Shown piece by piece: positions 24,884 through 34,190 of a stretch of DNA of 64,000 nt. The first letter of the stretch is position 1; every line of letters begins with the position of its first letter. This DNA comes from Bog-159 sp050008575 (lineage in GTDB: Bacteria; Acidobacteriota; Terriglobia; Bryobacterales; Bryobacteraceae): NCBI GenBank assembly GCA_050008575.1, contig JBEKMJ010000002.1, forward strand, positions 62,001 to 126,000. The letters run 5' to 3'. The notes under the pieces are model-generated. The model saw only the letters and a list, made by a program, of their open reading frames with translations. It ran no database searches and was not told the DNA's origin. The translations under genes and the position numbers were made by a program.

Positions 24884-27331
24884 ATGAGACGGGTTTACAA
24901 TTCGGTTTGCGTAGTCCTGATGGCGGCGTGCTGCGCGGCGGTGGCACTCGCTCAGCCAGCCGCGAAAACAACCACGGCCGTACCCCGGCTGGTGAACTTC
25001 AGCGGCACTTTGACGGACGGCGCCGGCAAGGCGCAGAGCGGGGTGGTGGGGGTGACCTTCGCGCTGTATGAAGAGCAGGAGGGCGGCGCTCCGATGTGGA
25101 TGGAAACCCAAAACGTGCAGGCGGACGCCTATGGAAAATACACGGCTCTGTTGGGCGCCACCAAGAACGAAGGCATCCCGGCGGAAATCTTTGGCTCGGG
25201 GCAGCGTTGGCTGGGAGTGCAGGCGCAAGGGGAGAGCGAGCGTCCGCGCGTGCTGATGACCAGCGTTCCTTACTCGCTGAAGGCGGTGGATTCCGAGACG
25301 CTGGGCGGACTCCCGGCGTCGGCGTTCGCTTTGGCTGGGACGAACACCGGGGAAGCCGGGCGTGGCGCCGGTGCGGGCTCCATCTTGGCAGCGTCGTCCG
25401 GCCGGACCGCGGAACCCTCCGGCGCGGCCAAGCCCGCTGCCACTCCGGCTGCTATCACGGGCACCGGCACCACCGGCTTCGTTCCCCTGTGGACCAGCAG
25501 TACGGCCCTGGGCAACTCGCTAATAGAGCAACAGAGTGGGACTGTGGGCATCGGCGGGTTCGTCCCCAATTACACGTTCAGCGTGGAAAGTTCTGCCGTC
25601 GACGGTAGCATCAATGGCACCATCTCAAGCACCACGGGATACGGCGTGGAGGGCCAATCCACTGCTACCAGCGGCGTCACCGCGGGTGTCGCGGGCACCG
25701 TTCTTAGCCCGACGGGAAACGGGGTCGCGGGTGAAAATTTCGCGACCACTGGCACGACGGCGGGCGTCTACGGGGTGACCAGGAGCGATTCGGGATACGG
25801 GGTGTACGGCAAAGCCCTCGCCACCGATGGCCAACCGTCCGGTGTCTATGGCACGACCGTTACCGGCACCGGATACGGTGTGTTTGGTCAAAATCTGGCG
25901 ACAACGGGATTGGCGTTTGGCGTCCAAGCCGTGACCAATAGCGATACGGGCGTCGCGGTGCATGGCATCGCCGTCCCCGATACGGGCATTAGTTATGGCG
26001 TCGATGGCGTTTCCAATAGCTCTTCCGGCATCGGCGTGGAGGGCCACGCTGTGGCTACCTCGGGCGATACGACGGGCGTCGGTGGCACTGCCGACAGCGA
26101 TACTGGCGTCGGAGTGTATGGTCAAGCCACGGCCGAAAGCGGGGCCAACATAGGCGTCTTGGGAACGGCGGTCAGCCCCGCGGGATACGCCACAGCCGGT
26201 CAAAACAATGCCACGACCGGTCTGGCGATTGGCGCCTATGGAGTGACCAATAGCAGCACCGGGCTCGGGGTGTATGGCAACGCGTTGGCAACCACCGGCG
26301 TGAATTACGGCGTCGATGGCATTGCGCACAGCCCCACCGGAGTCGGGGTGCAGGGCCACTCCGTCTCCACCACAGGCGCCACTACCGGCGTCAGTGGCAT
26401 CTCCGACAGCACCACCGGAACGGGGGTGTCGGGCCAAGCCACCGCCGCGAGCGGCATTACTTATGGCGTCAAGGGTATGGCAACCAGCACCGACGGGTTC
26501 GGAGTGCTCGGCGTCGCGATTGCCGCCAGCTCGCTCGGCAAGGATTTCGCAGGCGATACGCCCGCCGGAGTATGGGGTGACACAAAAGACGGAGAAGCCG
26601 GCGTGTTGGCCACGGCGGACAGTACTTATGCCATTCAGGCGTACAGCAACGCCACCAACGTGGCGACTTTGTTTGTGGAAAACCAGGAAGATAACGTGGA
26701 CACTGCCATCGTCTTTGCGACCGACAGCGATTTCGACGGCCACTGCGATATTTTCGTGAGTGGCGACCTGGATTGCAACGGCTCGATCGGTGGCGACGTC
26801 AAGGTGGGGGCGGACGCTTCCCGCGCAGTATCCATGTACGCCATGCAGGCGGCGGAAAACTGGTTCGAGGATGCCGGCTCCGGCCAGTTGCGCAACGGGG
26901 CCGCGGTGGTGGCGCTGGACGCCGAGTTCGCCCAAACAGTGAATACAAGCATGGACTACCACGTCTTCCTGACAGCCAATGGCGACTGCAAGGGACTCTA
27001 TGTCAGCCAGAAATCGCCCACGTCCTTTGAAGTCCATGAAATGGGCGGCGGCGGTTCCAGCATCGCTTTCGACTATCGCATCATGGCGCGCCGCAAAGGC
27101 TACGAAAAGATCCGCATGGCCGAATCGGCGCATAAGCCGCAGGGGCGGCGGAATGCCAGATCCGCGAACGGCGTGCGCGCGGCGCATGCGGCGGCGCCTG
27201 AAAACACTTGGCCGCCGGCCGCGCCGGAGTCCGCGCGGCCCATCAGGGTGCCGGCGCATGCCGCCAAGCCGGCGCAGGCTGGTAAGCCGGCCGCCGGCGA
27301 AATCGCGCCGCGGACGCTCAACGAGCGTTGA
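24884..27331 (+). CDS. Large secreted Gly/Thr repeat protein, paralogue 1
   Basis: This is about 815 residues from ATG 24884, with AGGAG upstream and a signal peptide (VCVVLMAACCAAVALA). The conserved N-terminal domain (about 28-150) carries VPRLVNFSGTLTDGAGK, MWMETQNVQAD, LLGATKNEG, and VPYSLKAVDSETLGGLPASA. The middle (about 230-570) is some 13 tandem units of about 26 residues on the pattern GVxGxAxATxGxxxGVxGxxxSxxGx, likely a beta-solenoid or trimeric fibre. The C-terminal domain (about 660-760) carries ENWFEDAGSGQL, GDCKGLYV, and IAFDYRIMARRKGYEKIRMA, followed by an Ala/Pro-rich tail. Fibre or adhesin-like surface architecture is inferred; the family is otherwise unknown. Confidence 0.75.
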   Translation: MRRVYNSVCVVLMAACCAAVALAQPAAKTTTAVPRLVNFSGTLTDGAGKAQSGVVGVTFALYEEQEGGAPMWMETQNVQADAYGKYTALLGATKNEGIPAEIFGSGQRWLGVQAQGESERPRVLMTSVPYSLKAVDSETLGGLPASAFALAGTNTGEAGRGAGAGSILAASSGRTAEPSGAAKPAATPAAITGTGTTGFVPLWTSSTALGNSLIEQQSGTVGIGGFVPNYTFSVESSAVDGSINGTISSTTGYGVEGQSTATSGVTAGVAGTVLSPTGNGVAGENFATTGTTAGVYGVTRSDSGYGVYGKALATDGQPSGVYGTTVTGTGYGVFGQNLATTGLAFGVQAVTNSDTGVAVHGIAVPDTGISYGVDGVSNSSSGIGVEGHAVATSGDTTGVGGTADSDTGVGVYGQATAESGANIGVLGTAVSPAGYATAGQNNATTGLAIGAYGVTNSSTGLGVYGNALATTGVNYGVDGIAHSPTGVGVQGHSVSTTGATTGVSGISDSTTGTGVSGQATAASGITYGVKGMATSTDGFGVLGVAIAASSLGKDFAGDTPAGVWGDTKDGEAGVLATADSTYAIQAYSNATNVATLFVENQEDNVDTAIVFATDSDFDGHCDIFVSGDLDCNGSIGGDVKVGADASRAVSMYAMQAAENWFEDAGSGQLRNGAAVVALDAEFAQTVNTSMDYHVFLTANGDCKGLYVSQKSPTSFEVHEMGGGGSSIAFDYRIMARRKGYEKIRMAESAHKPQGRRNARSANGVRAAHAAAPENTWPPAAPESARPIRVPAHAAKPAQAGKPAAGEIAPRTLNER

Positions 27332-27365
27332 TCGGTACCTTGAAAGGGCAAAGGAGGGTGGAAAA

Positions 27366-29252
27366 ATGAGACGTAATTACAGTTCGATTTGCGCAAGCTT
27401 GATGGTGGTCTGCTGGGCGGGCATTGCCATGGCTCAGCCGGCTGCCAAAACAAACACGGCGGTGCCGCGGCTGGTGAAATTCAGCGGCACATTGACGGAC
27501 GGCGGCGGCAAACCCCTCAGCGGTGTGGTGGGGGTGACCTTCGCGCTTTATCAAGAGCAGGAGGGCGGCGCGCCGGTTTGGATGGAAACCCAGAACGTAC
27601 AGGCGGACGGCAGCGGGAATTATACGGCTTTGCTGGGCGCCACTACGAACGATGGCATCCCGGCGGAGGTCTTTGGCGCGGGGCAACGATGGCTGGGAGT
27701 GCAGGCGCAAGGGGAAGTGGAACACCCGCGCGTTTTGATGACCAGCGTGCCTTATTCGCTGAAAGCGGTGGACGCGGAGACGCTCGGCGGACTCCCGGCA
27801 TCCGCTTACGCACTGGCTGGTACGACGGGAGCGGCTCCTAATAGCGCCGTCGGCGCGTCCCTCGCGTCTCCGCTGGCTGCGGCGGCTCCTGCCGTGGCTG
27901 CCTCCAGCGCCGCCAAACCCGCAGTGGCTCCGCCCGCCGGTATCACCGGCAGCGGCACAGCCGGCTACGTTCCGCTGTGGACTGGCACAAGCACTCTGGG
28001 GACCTCGAAGATGATTCAGAACAGCGCGGGACAAATCGGTATCGGGGCGGCGGGCCAAGCCGACCTTACCGTGCAGACCACCGGCAACGCCATCTACGGT
28101 GTCACAAGTGCAGATGAGGACTACGAGCCGGTTGCCTTCGCCGTGGAGGGATACGCTAGCAATACGTCGGGCACCAGCTACGGCGTTGAAGGGATAAGCA
28201 GCAGCACTGAGGGATTCGGAGTGGCGGCCGGCGCTAAAGCTACAACCGGCACCACCTATGGTGTGTACGCCAACAACGCAAGCAACGGCGGGACTGGCGT
28301 GTCCGGGGACGCTACGGCAACCAGCGGCAAGACTTGGGGCGTCTACGGCACTTCGGCAAGCGTCGCAGGGTACGGAGTGGAGGGCAAGGCCACGGCCACC
28401 TCGGGCAACACATTTGGCGTGTACGGAATCACGGCGAGCGATGTGGGAACCGGCGTAAAAGGAGTGGGGGTGACGGTGAGCGAGGAAGGCGGAGATGCGC
28501 CCGAAGGCGCCGCCGGGCTGTGGGGCGACACCAGCGACGGCGCGGAGGCCATCCTGGCCACCGCGGACGATACCCAAGCGATTGGGGCGTACAGTAAGAG
28601 CAACAGCCAGGCCACGGTATATGTGGAGAATGCCTCCACGGAGGAGAATGCCATCGCGTTGGCAACCTTCGGGCCCGCCTTCACCGGATTCTGCGACGCC
28701 TTCACCAACGGTAATCTGACGTGTAGCGGATCCGTCGGGGGCCACGCCACGGTGAACCAGTCGAAGGACGTGGCCCTGTACTCAGTGCAGTCGGCCGAAA
28801 ACTGGATGGAGGACGCCGGATCGGGCCAACTGCAGAACGGCGCGGCCGTCATCGAACTCGAACCTGAATTCGCGCAGACCGTGAACACCGGCATCGACTA
28901 TCACGTGTTCCTCACTCCGCGCGGCGACTGCAAGGGATTGTATGTCGGCCGGACGACTGCCACATCTTTCGAAGTCCACGAACCGGGCGGCGGCACGGCC
29001 AATATTGCTTTCGATTATCGCATCATGGCACGGCGAAAGGGATTCGAAAACATCCGGCTGGCCGACCTGACGGGTAAGCTTCAGATGCGGCGCAATTCGA
29101 AATCGAAAGCAGGGAATGGCGTTGGGCGCGCGCGCCAGACGCTCGAGGGAGTGCATCCGGAAACGCGGCGGCCCGACTTCGCACAGCCGCAGGCGCATGC
29201 CGCCAAGCCCGTCGCCAGCGCTGTCACGCCACAGACTCCCGCGACTCGTTGA
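27366..29252 (+). CDS. Large secreted Gly/Thr repeat protein, paralogue 2 (short repeat region)
   Basis: This is about 628 residues from ATG 27366 with a strong AAAGGAGGG ribosome site, starting 35 bases after paralogue 1 and so co-transcribed with it. The N-terminal domain is nearly the same as in the neighbours (VPRLVKFSGTLTDGGGK, VWMETQNVQADGSG, VPYSLKAVDAETLGGLPASA). The middle has only about five repeat units, and the C-terminal domain is conserved (ENWMEDAGSGQL, GDCKGLYV, IAFDYRIMARRKGFENIRLA). The difference in repeat number between paralogues points to expansion and contraction of the fibre. It has a signal peptide; no enzyme motif is visible. Confidence 0.75.
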   Translation: MRRNYSSICASLMVVCWAGIAMAQPAAKTNTAVPRLVKFSGTLTDGGGKPLSGVVGVTFALYQEQEGGAPVWMETQNVQADGSGNYTALLGATTNDGIPAEVFGAGQRWLGVQAQGEVEHPRVLMTSVPYSLKAVDAETLGGLPASAYALAGTTGAAPNSAVGASLASPLAAAAPAVAASSAAKPAVAPPAGITGSGTAGYVPLWTGTSTLGTSKMIQNSAGQIGIGAAGQADLTVQTTGNAIYGVTSADEDYEPVAFAVEGYASNTSGTSYGVEGISSSTEGFGVAAGAKATTGTTYGVYANNASNGGTGVSGDATATSGKTWGVYGTSASVAGYGVEGKATATSGNTFGVYGITASDVGTGVKGVGVTVSEEGGDAPEGAAGLWGDTSDGAEAILATADDTQAIGAYSKSNSQATVYVENASTEENAIALATFGPAFTGFCDAFTNGNLTCSGSVGGHATVNQSKDVALYSVQSAENWMEDAGSGQLQNGAAVIELEPEFAQTVNTGIDYHVFLTPRGDCKGLYVGRTTATSFEVHEPGGGTANIAFDYRIMARRKGFENIRLADLTGKLQMRRNSKSKAGNGVGRARQTLEGVHPETRRPDFAQPQAHAAKPVASAVTPQTPATR

Positions 29253-29262
29253 TCGCCAAGCG

Positions 29263-29502
29263 GAGGGCGGGCAATCCTGCCCGCAGCCGGCTTTCAGCCG
29301 GCTCCTGGGGCGAGCGTAGCTCGCCTAACACAGGCTGAACCCTGTGCGACCAGCGGGGCTGAAGCCCCGCGCCGGCTAAAGCCCGCCCTCCAATTCCAGC
29401 TCCAGCAAATGTAGAAACTCCTGGGGCGAGCGTAGCTCGCCTAAGAGCGGGCCTACGAGGCCCGCGCAGGCTGCGAGCCTGGCTGCGAGCCTGCCCCACA
29501 AA
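29263..29502. repeat. Palindromic GC-rich element cluster, family A
   Basis: This gap of about 360 bp between paralogues 2 and 3 holds concatenated hairpins: AGCCGGCTTTCAGCCGGCT, GGCGAGCGTAGCTCGCC (twice), GGGGCTGAAGCCCC and GCAGGCTGCGAGCCTGC, ending CCCCAC. No gene is seen. Confidence 0.85.
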
Positions 29503-29510
29503 GTCCGGCG

Positions 29511-29580
29511 AATCACCGTAATAGTACTCGACACGCGGACATGATCGTTAGATGATAGCGTAAGTGTCCATGGCGTTGCG
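29511..29580 (+). promoter_or_regulatory. Conserved upstream region of paralogue 3 (copy 2)
   Basis: This is similar to 24753-24823: AATCACCGTAATA, GATGATAGCGTAAGTG and CCATGGCGTTG are in the same order, so it is a duplicated promoter region. Confidence 0.5.
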
Positions 29581-29613
29581 GAATGGGCGCCCAATGCAGG
29601 AGACCTACGGAAA

Positions 29614-32136
29614 ATGAGACGGTTTTACAATTCGGTTTGCGCAATCCTGATGGCAGCCTGCTGGACGGGCATTCTGCCTGCCCAGCCGGCCACGAAAACA
29701 GCTACGGCCGTGCCGCGGCTGGTGAAGTTCAGCGGCACGCTGACGGACGGCGGCGGCAAGGCCTTGACCGGGGTGGTGGGGGTGACCTTCGCGGTCTATG
29801 AAGGACAGGAGGGCGGCGCGCCGGTCTGGATGGAAACGCAAAACGTGCAGGCCGACGGCAGCGGGAAATACACGGCTTTGCTGGGCGCCACGCGGAACGA
29901 GGGTATCCCGGCCGAGGTCTTCGGCGCGGGGCAGCGGTGGCTGGGGGTGCAAGCGCAAGGGGAAGCGGAGCGCGTGCGCGTACTGATGACCAGCGTGCCT
30001 TACTCGCTGAAAGCGGTGGACGCAGAGACGCTGGGCGGACTGCCGGCGTCGGCGTTCGCTTTGGCCGCGCCGGCTGTGGGGATCGCCGGGAATGGCTCTC
30101 GTGGCGCTTCTACCGCGTCGGCCAGGGCGCTGGGCGCGTCCGATTCGGCCAAACCCGCCGCTGCCCCGGCGGCCGTCACCGGCAGTGGCACCGCCGGCAC
30201 CATTCCGGTGTGGACCAGCGGCACCGCCCTGGGGAACTCGGAGATCACGCAGAGCGGCGGAAACCTGGGCGTCGGCCGGATCTCGGCTAGCGTCAAGCTC
30301 TTGGTGGAAAACGCGTCGGGTGTCGGTATCGTGGGCAGCACATCGAGCACCGGCGGCGCCTCGGCAATTGGGGTGCAGGGTCAAGCGCAGGGTACCACCG
30401 GCGAAACGATTGGCGTAGAGGGTACGAATCCGAGCACTTCGGGCACCGGAGTAGAAGGCACTGCCACCGCTGCCACCGGCAGTACGTTCGGGGTGGTCGG
30501 GCTGAACCTAAGCTCTTCGGGGGTTGGAGTGGGCGGCAATTCCCAAGCTACGACCGGCGAAACGTATGGCGTTTTTGGCACGGCCGCCAGCTCCGGAGGA
30601 ACTGGTGTGCAAGGTGAGGCTACCGCAACCAGCGGCGCCAATTGGGGCGTTTACGGCACGACGGCAAGCGAATCGGGCACCGGTGTGCAAGGCGAGTCTA
30701 CCGCCGCGAGCGGCACCACTTTTGGCGTGGTCGGTTCGGTTGCGAGCAGTGCCGGCTCCGGCGTCCGGGGTGAGGCAACGGCCACGAGCGGCAGCAGTGT
30801 TGGCGTTAGCGGCACGAATGCGAGCGACGCGGGAACTGCCGTACAAGGCGAAGCTACCGCTGCAACCGGCGGTACGGTCGGCGTCTATGGCACGGCCGCC
30901 AGCACTGAAGGATACGGGGTTTGGGGCAACGTCCCGGCTGCCAGCGGCACTACCATCGGCGTCTATGGCCAAGCCGCCAGCGCGGGTGGATTCGGGGTGG
31001 AAGGCCAAAACACGGCTGCCAGCGGCGAGGCGGTCGGCGTCTATGGCAAAGCTGTCAGCACTTCGGGATTCGCCGTGGAAGGCAATGCCATCGCTACCAC
31101 GGGCAACGCGGTTGGCGTGTTGGGCGCCAGCGCAAGCACTACGGGAGTCGGCGTGCAGGGCCAAGCCACCGCCGTGACTGGCGAGAACGTCGGCGTCAGC
31201 GGGGTTACCTCCAGCACGTCGGGAATCGGCACCTCGGGCCGCGCTTCAGCCACCACCGGCGCGACCGTCGGCGTGCAGGGAGAATCCGCGAGCAGCGGCG
31301 GGTTCGGCGTCTACGGTGTGGCGGGCAATCCGAGCACGCTGGGCGGCGAATTGGGAATCGCTCCCGCCGGAGTTTGGGGCGACACAAAAGACGGCGAAGC
31401 CGGCGTGTTGGCCACCGCGGACGATGCCGAAGCCATCGCCGCATATAACAACGCGGAAAACGTAGCCACGCTGTTCGTCGAGAACCAGGAGGATGCGCAA
31501 AGCGGCTCGAACGTTTTTGCGACATTCAGCGATTTCGGGGGCTTCTGCGACATCGACGTGAGCGGCGATCTGAAGTGCAGCGGTTCAGTCGGCGGACATG
31601 CCTTCGTGGGTCCGGGCGCCACGCGCGAGGTATCCATGTATGCCATGCAGGCGCCGGAAAACTGGTTCGAGGACATGGGCTCCGGCCAGTTGCACAACGG
31701 CGCCGCGGTGGTGGCGCTCGACGCCGACTACGCGCAGACGGTGAACACCGGCATGGAGTATCACGTATTCCTGACGCCCAAGGGGGATTGCAAGGGACTG
31801 TACGTGACCAACGAGACAGGCGCGAGTTTCGAAGTCCATGAGCTGGGCGGCGGCAGTTCCAGCATCGCGTTCGATTATCGCGTGGTGGCGCGGCGCAAAG
31901 GCTATGAGAAGATCCGGATGGCCGACCTGGCGGGCAAAATTCAGAGGGGGCCGAGTTCGAAGGCGCGCATGACGCCGGCCGCAACCGCGTTTCGGCCGCG
32001 TGTTGTAACGCCGCCGGCTGCCACTGAAAGAATGGCGCCCGCCGCTAAGCTGCCGGCGCACGCGGCGAAGGCGCCGGTGCATGCGGCAAAGCCGGTCCAT
32101 AGCGGCGCCTTATCACAGACTCCCGTGGCCCGTTGA
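29614..32136 (+). CDS. Large secreted Gly/Thr repeat protein, paralogue 3 (long repeat region)
   Basis: This is 840 residues with GGAGA upstream and a signal peptide. The N-terminal domain matches the other paralogues (VPRLVKFSGTLTDGGGK, GAGQRWLGVQAQGEAE, LGGLPASAFAL). Residues about 225-590 hold some 13 units of about 26 residues, for example GVQGEATATSGANWGVYG, with the alternation VYG / VQG / VEG suggesting paired beta turns. The C-terminal domain carries ENWFEDMGSGQL, GDCKGLYV and IAFDYRVVARRKGYEKIRMADL, then a Lys/Ala/Pro tail ending HAAKPVHSGALSQTPVAR. The tails of all three paralogues contain HAAKP-type repeats. A homo- or heteromeric surface fibre is a reasonable guess; the function is not established. 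Confidence 0.75.
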   Translation: MRRFYNSVCAILMAACWTGILPAQPATKTATAVPRLVKFSGTLTDGGGKALTGVVGVTFAVYEGQEGGAPVWMETQNVQADGSGKYTALLGATRNEGIPAEVFGAGQRWLGVQAQGEAERVRVLMTSVPYSLKAVDAETLGGLPASAFALAAPAVGIAGNGSRGASTASARALGASDSAKPAAAPAAVTGSGTAGTIPVWTSGTALGNSEITQSGGNLGVGRISASVKLLVENASGVGIVGSTSSTGGASAIGVQGQAQGTTGETIGVEGTNPSTSGTGVEGTATAATGSTFGVVGLNLSSSGVGVGGNSQATTGETYGVFGTAASSGGTGVQGEATATSGANWGVYGTTASESGTGVQGESTAASGTTFGVVGSVASSAGSGVRGEATATSGSSVGVSGTNASDAGTAVQGEATAATGGTVGVYGTAASTEGYGVWGNVPAASGTTIGVYGQAASAGGFGVEGQNTAASGEAVGVYGKAVSTSGFAVEGNAIATTGNAVGVLGASASTTGVGVQGQATAVTGENVGVSGVTSSTSGIGTSGRASATTGATVGVQGESASSGGFGVYGVAGNPSTLGGELGIAPAGVWGDTKDGEAGVLATADDAEAIAAYNNAENVATLFVENQEDAQSGSNVFATFSDFGGFCDIDVSGDLKCSGSVGGHAFVGPGATREVSMYAMQAPENWFEDMGSGQLHNGAAVVALDADYAQTVNTGMEYHVFLTPKGDCKGLYVTNETGASFEVHELGGGSSSIAFDYRVVARRKGYEKIRMADLAGKIQRGPSSKARMTPAATAFRPRVVTPPAATERMAPAAKLPAHAAKAPVHAAKPVHSGALSQTPVAR

Positions 32137-32641
32137 TTGCCCGGTAGGAGTGCCGGCACCTGGAGTTTGGACATTTTGGGTGGGGCACGAGCGGTTCGAT
32201 CCGATCGTGGGTACCAACATCTTCCGTCATCGCGGATTATTCGGCTAGAGCCGGCTAAAAGCCTTGCTGCGGGCATAATTGCCCGCCCTCCAATCGATGC
32301 AAATTGGGGACAATACCCCGCCCATCTTGGGTGAAATCCCACAGATCGCCCCCCGAAGCGCATCCGCTGGTTCCGTTTTGCGGAGTTCCGCCTCATCCGG
32401 CTGCCGAGTTTCGCGACACGCTATCCGATGGCACTGTGTACTCCAACGCGGTCGCCGAAACCCCCGCAAACACAGGCCTGTAGCTCCCGGCGGGCGCAAT
32501 GGGTCCGGAATCCGCAGTTTCGGCTAACAAGACTTTTTTAGCTGAAATACCTCTTGTGGCCTATGAAGTGCATCGCCTGTGGTCTATTTCTCTTTTGCCG
32601 CTTGAGGGGCCGGGCTGAAACCCAGCCTTGCAGAGGGTTCT
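32137..32641. other. Non-coding gap with partial palindromes
   Basis: This is about 505 bp without a convincing gene. It contains a partial family A element (AGCCGGCTAAAAGCC, GGGCATAATTGCCCGCC at about 32249-32291) and another hairpin (GGGCTGAAACCC, about 32611) just before the cytochrome start. A 25-codon stretch ending at the TAG near 32480 (phrase LSDGTVYSNAVAET) could be the tail of a lost gene. Confidence 0.5.
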
Positions 32642-34189
32642 ATGGGGCTGGGTTCATTGGAGTCCGGGACGAAGCCACACGCCATACGGGCGATGGGCTA
32701 CCGGTACGCCCTTCGCGGACCTGCTCCGATCCGGTCCGGCCGCTCCGCCAGTTCCATCGCCCTGCAAGGAGTTATTTCTACCTTACTGGTGCTGATCTGC
32801 GTTGATTCTTCTCCGGCAAAAACGCACCCGGTTCCGCTGGAGCCAAATACCGATGCCGCCAAGTGCATCGCCTGCCATGAAGACAAGACCAAAGGGAAGG
32901 CGGTGCACTCGGCCATCGCCACCGGATGCCTGAGCTGCCACGAACTGCGCGTAAGCAAAGATGTTACGCGTATCAAGCTGACCGCCGTCACACCCGTTAA
33001 GCTGTGCCTCGGATGCCACGCCGATAAGGACGCCAGCCAGCTCAAAGGCCACGTACACAGTCCGGCGGTGCGGGATTGCCTGAAGTGCCACGATCCGCAT
33101 GTCTCCGATACCAAAAACCAATTATTGAAAGCGACCGACGGCGCCACTAAGGACACCAACCTTTGCCTGCAGTGCCACACGCAGGGCCTGAACGTGCCGG
33201 CCACGGGCAGCCGTCATGCGGCGCTCGACGGGGGCTGCGAAACCTGCCACGTTACGCACAAGACCGGCCCCTCGGCGGATGCGGAATTGCAGTATCACCT
33301 GACGAAGGCCAGCCCCGCCCTCTGCACGGAGTGCCACGATCCGAAGGACGCGCAGATCGTGAAAGCGCACCAGGGGCAACCGATCGAAAAGGCGGATTGC
33401 CTGACCTGCCACGATCCGCATCAATCCGCCGCTCCCAAATTGATGCGCGAATTCATGCACAGTCCCTTCGAATCGAAGTCGTGCGAGACCTGCCATCAAC
33501 CGGCCAAGGACGGCAAAGTGGTGCTGACCGCCGCCAGCGTCAAGGAACTGTGCGTGACCTGCCACGACGAGCAGGCGAAGAAGATCCAGAACGCCAAGGT
33601 GCAGCACGCCGGCGCGCAAGGCGATTGCACGGATTGCCACAGCCCGCACGCGGGAAAGACGCCGGGCTTCATTCGTCCCGATCCGGTGAACGCCTGTCTG
33701 GGCTGCCATAGCGATCAAGCCGAACTGCAGAAAAAAGGCCATCTGCACCAGCCGGCGTTCGGGCAGGGTTGTGCGACGTGCCACGAGCCGCACGGCGGAG
33801 ACAATCCGAAGCTGCTGCGGGCGAAGAGCGAAAACCAGTTGTGCCTGGAGTGCCATGGTCCGGACGCGGCGCCCGGCAAGCTCGAAAAGGAGCATCTGGC
33901 CACGATTTTCGACGGCAAGGTGAGATTGCCCGAGAACTACTTCGGCAAGGTGCCGGTGTTGCCGCTGAAGTACGGCTTGGGGCATCCGACCACGCGCCAT
34001 CCGGTGCAGGATGTGGTGAACCCGGCCACATCCAAGGTGGTCACGTCCATAAGCTGCGCGAGCTGCCATCAGCCGCACGCATCGGCCAAGGCCGGCCTGT
34101 TGGTGAAGGATCAAGCGAACAACATGGATTTCTGCAAGGGCTGCCATACGAACGGTCTGGATTTGAAGAGCGTAAAGGGGGGCGGCTAG
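32642..34189 (+). CDS. Sixteen-heme c-type cytochrome
   Basis: This is 515 residues with sixteen CXXCH motifs (CIACH, CLSCH, CLGCH, CLKCH, CLQCH, CETCH, CTECH, CLTCH, CETCH, CVTCH, CTDCH, CLGCH, CATCH, CLECH, CASCH, CKGCH). The motif density is one per about 30 residues, as in doubled-CXXCH / MtrA-like cytochromes. Many are followed by DPH, SPH, EPH or QPH, supplying distal His ligands. ATG 32642 has GAGGG upstream. The N-region is unusually long (about 38 residues) before the hydrophobic ALQGVISTLLVLICV, and a later ATG at 32693 is possible. It would act in the periplasm or at the cell surface in electron transfer, and heads a seven-gene cluster with propellers, a barrel and more cytochromes. 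Confidence 0.9.
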   Translation: MGLGSLESGTKPHAIRAMGYRYALRGPAPIRSGRSASSIALQGVISTLLVLICVDSSPAKTHPVPLEPNTDAAKCIACHEDKTKGKAVHSAIATGCLSCHELRVSKDVTRIKLTAVTPVKLCLGCHADKDASQLKGHVHSPAVRDCLKCHDPHVSDTKNQLLKATDGATKDTNLCLQCHTQGLNVPATGSRHAALDGGCETCHVTHKTGPSADAELQYHLTKASPALCTECHDPKDAQIVKAHQGQPIEKADCLTCHDPHQSAAPKLMREFMHSPFESKSCETCHQPAKDGKVVLTAASVKELCVTCHDEQAKKIQNAKVQHAGAQGDCTDCHSPHAGKTPGFIRPDPVNACLGCHSDQAELQKKGHLHQPAFGQGCATCHEPHGGDNPKLLRAKSENQLCLECHGPDAAPGKLEKEHLATIFDGKVRLPENYFGKVPVLPLKYGLGHPTTRHPVQDVVNPATSKVVTSISCASCHQPHASAKAGLLVKDQANNMDFCKGCHTNGLDLKSVKGGG

Positions 34190-34190
34190 G

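Noticed and set aside
25625..32100. Possible CRISPR or satellite arrays in the 24.9-32.1 kb region
   Set aside because: The periodicity is about 78 bp (26 codons), in frame, with degenerate third positions, so it is protein repeat structure and not identical repeats with unique spacers.
32342..32528. Small open frames in the 32.1-32.6 kb gap as genes
   Set aside because: They lack ribosome sites and family similarity; at most a 25-codon remnant is visible.
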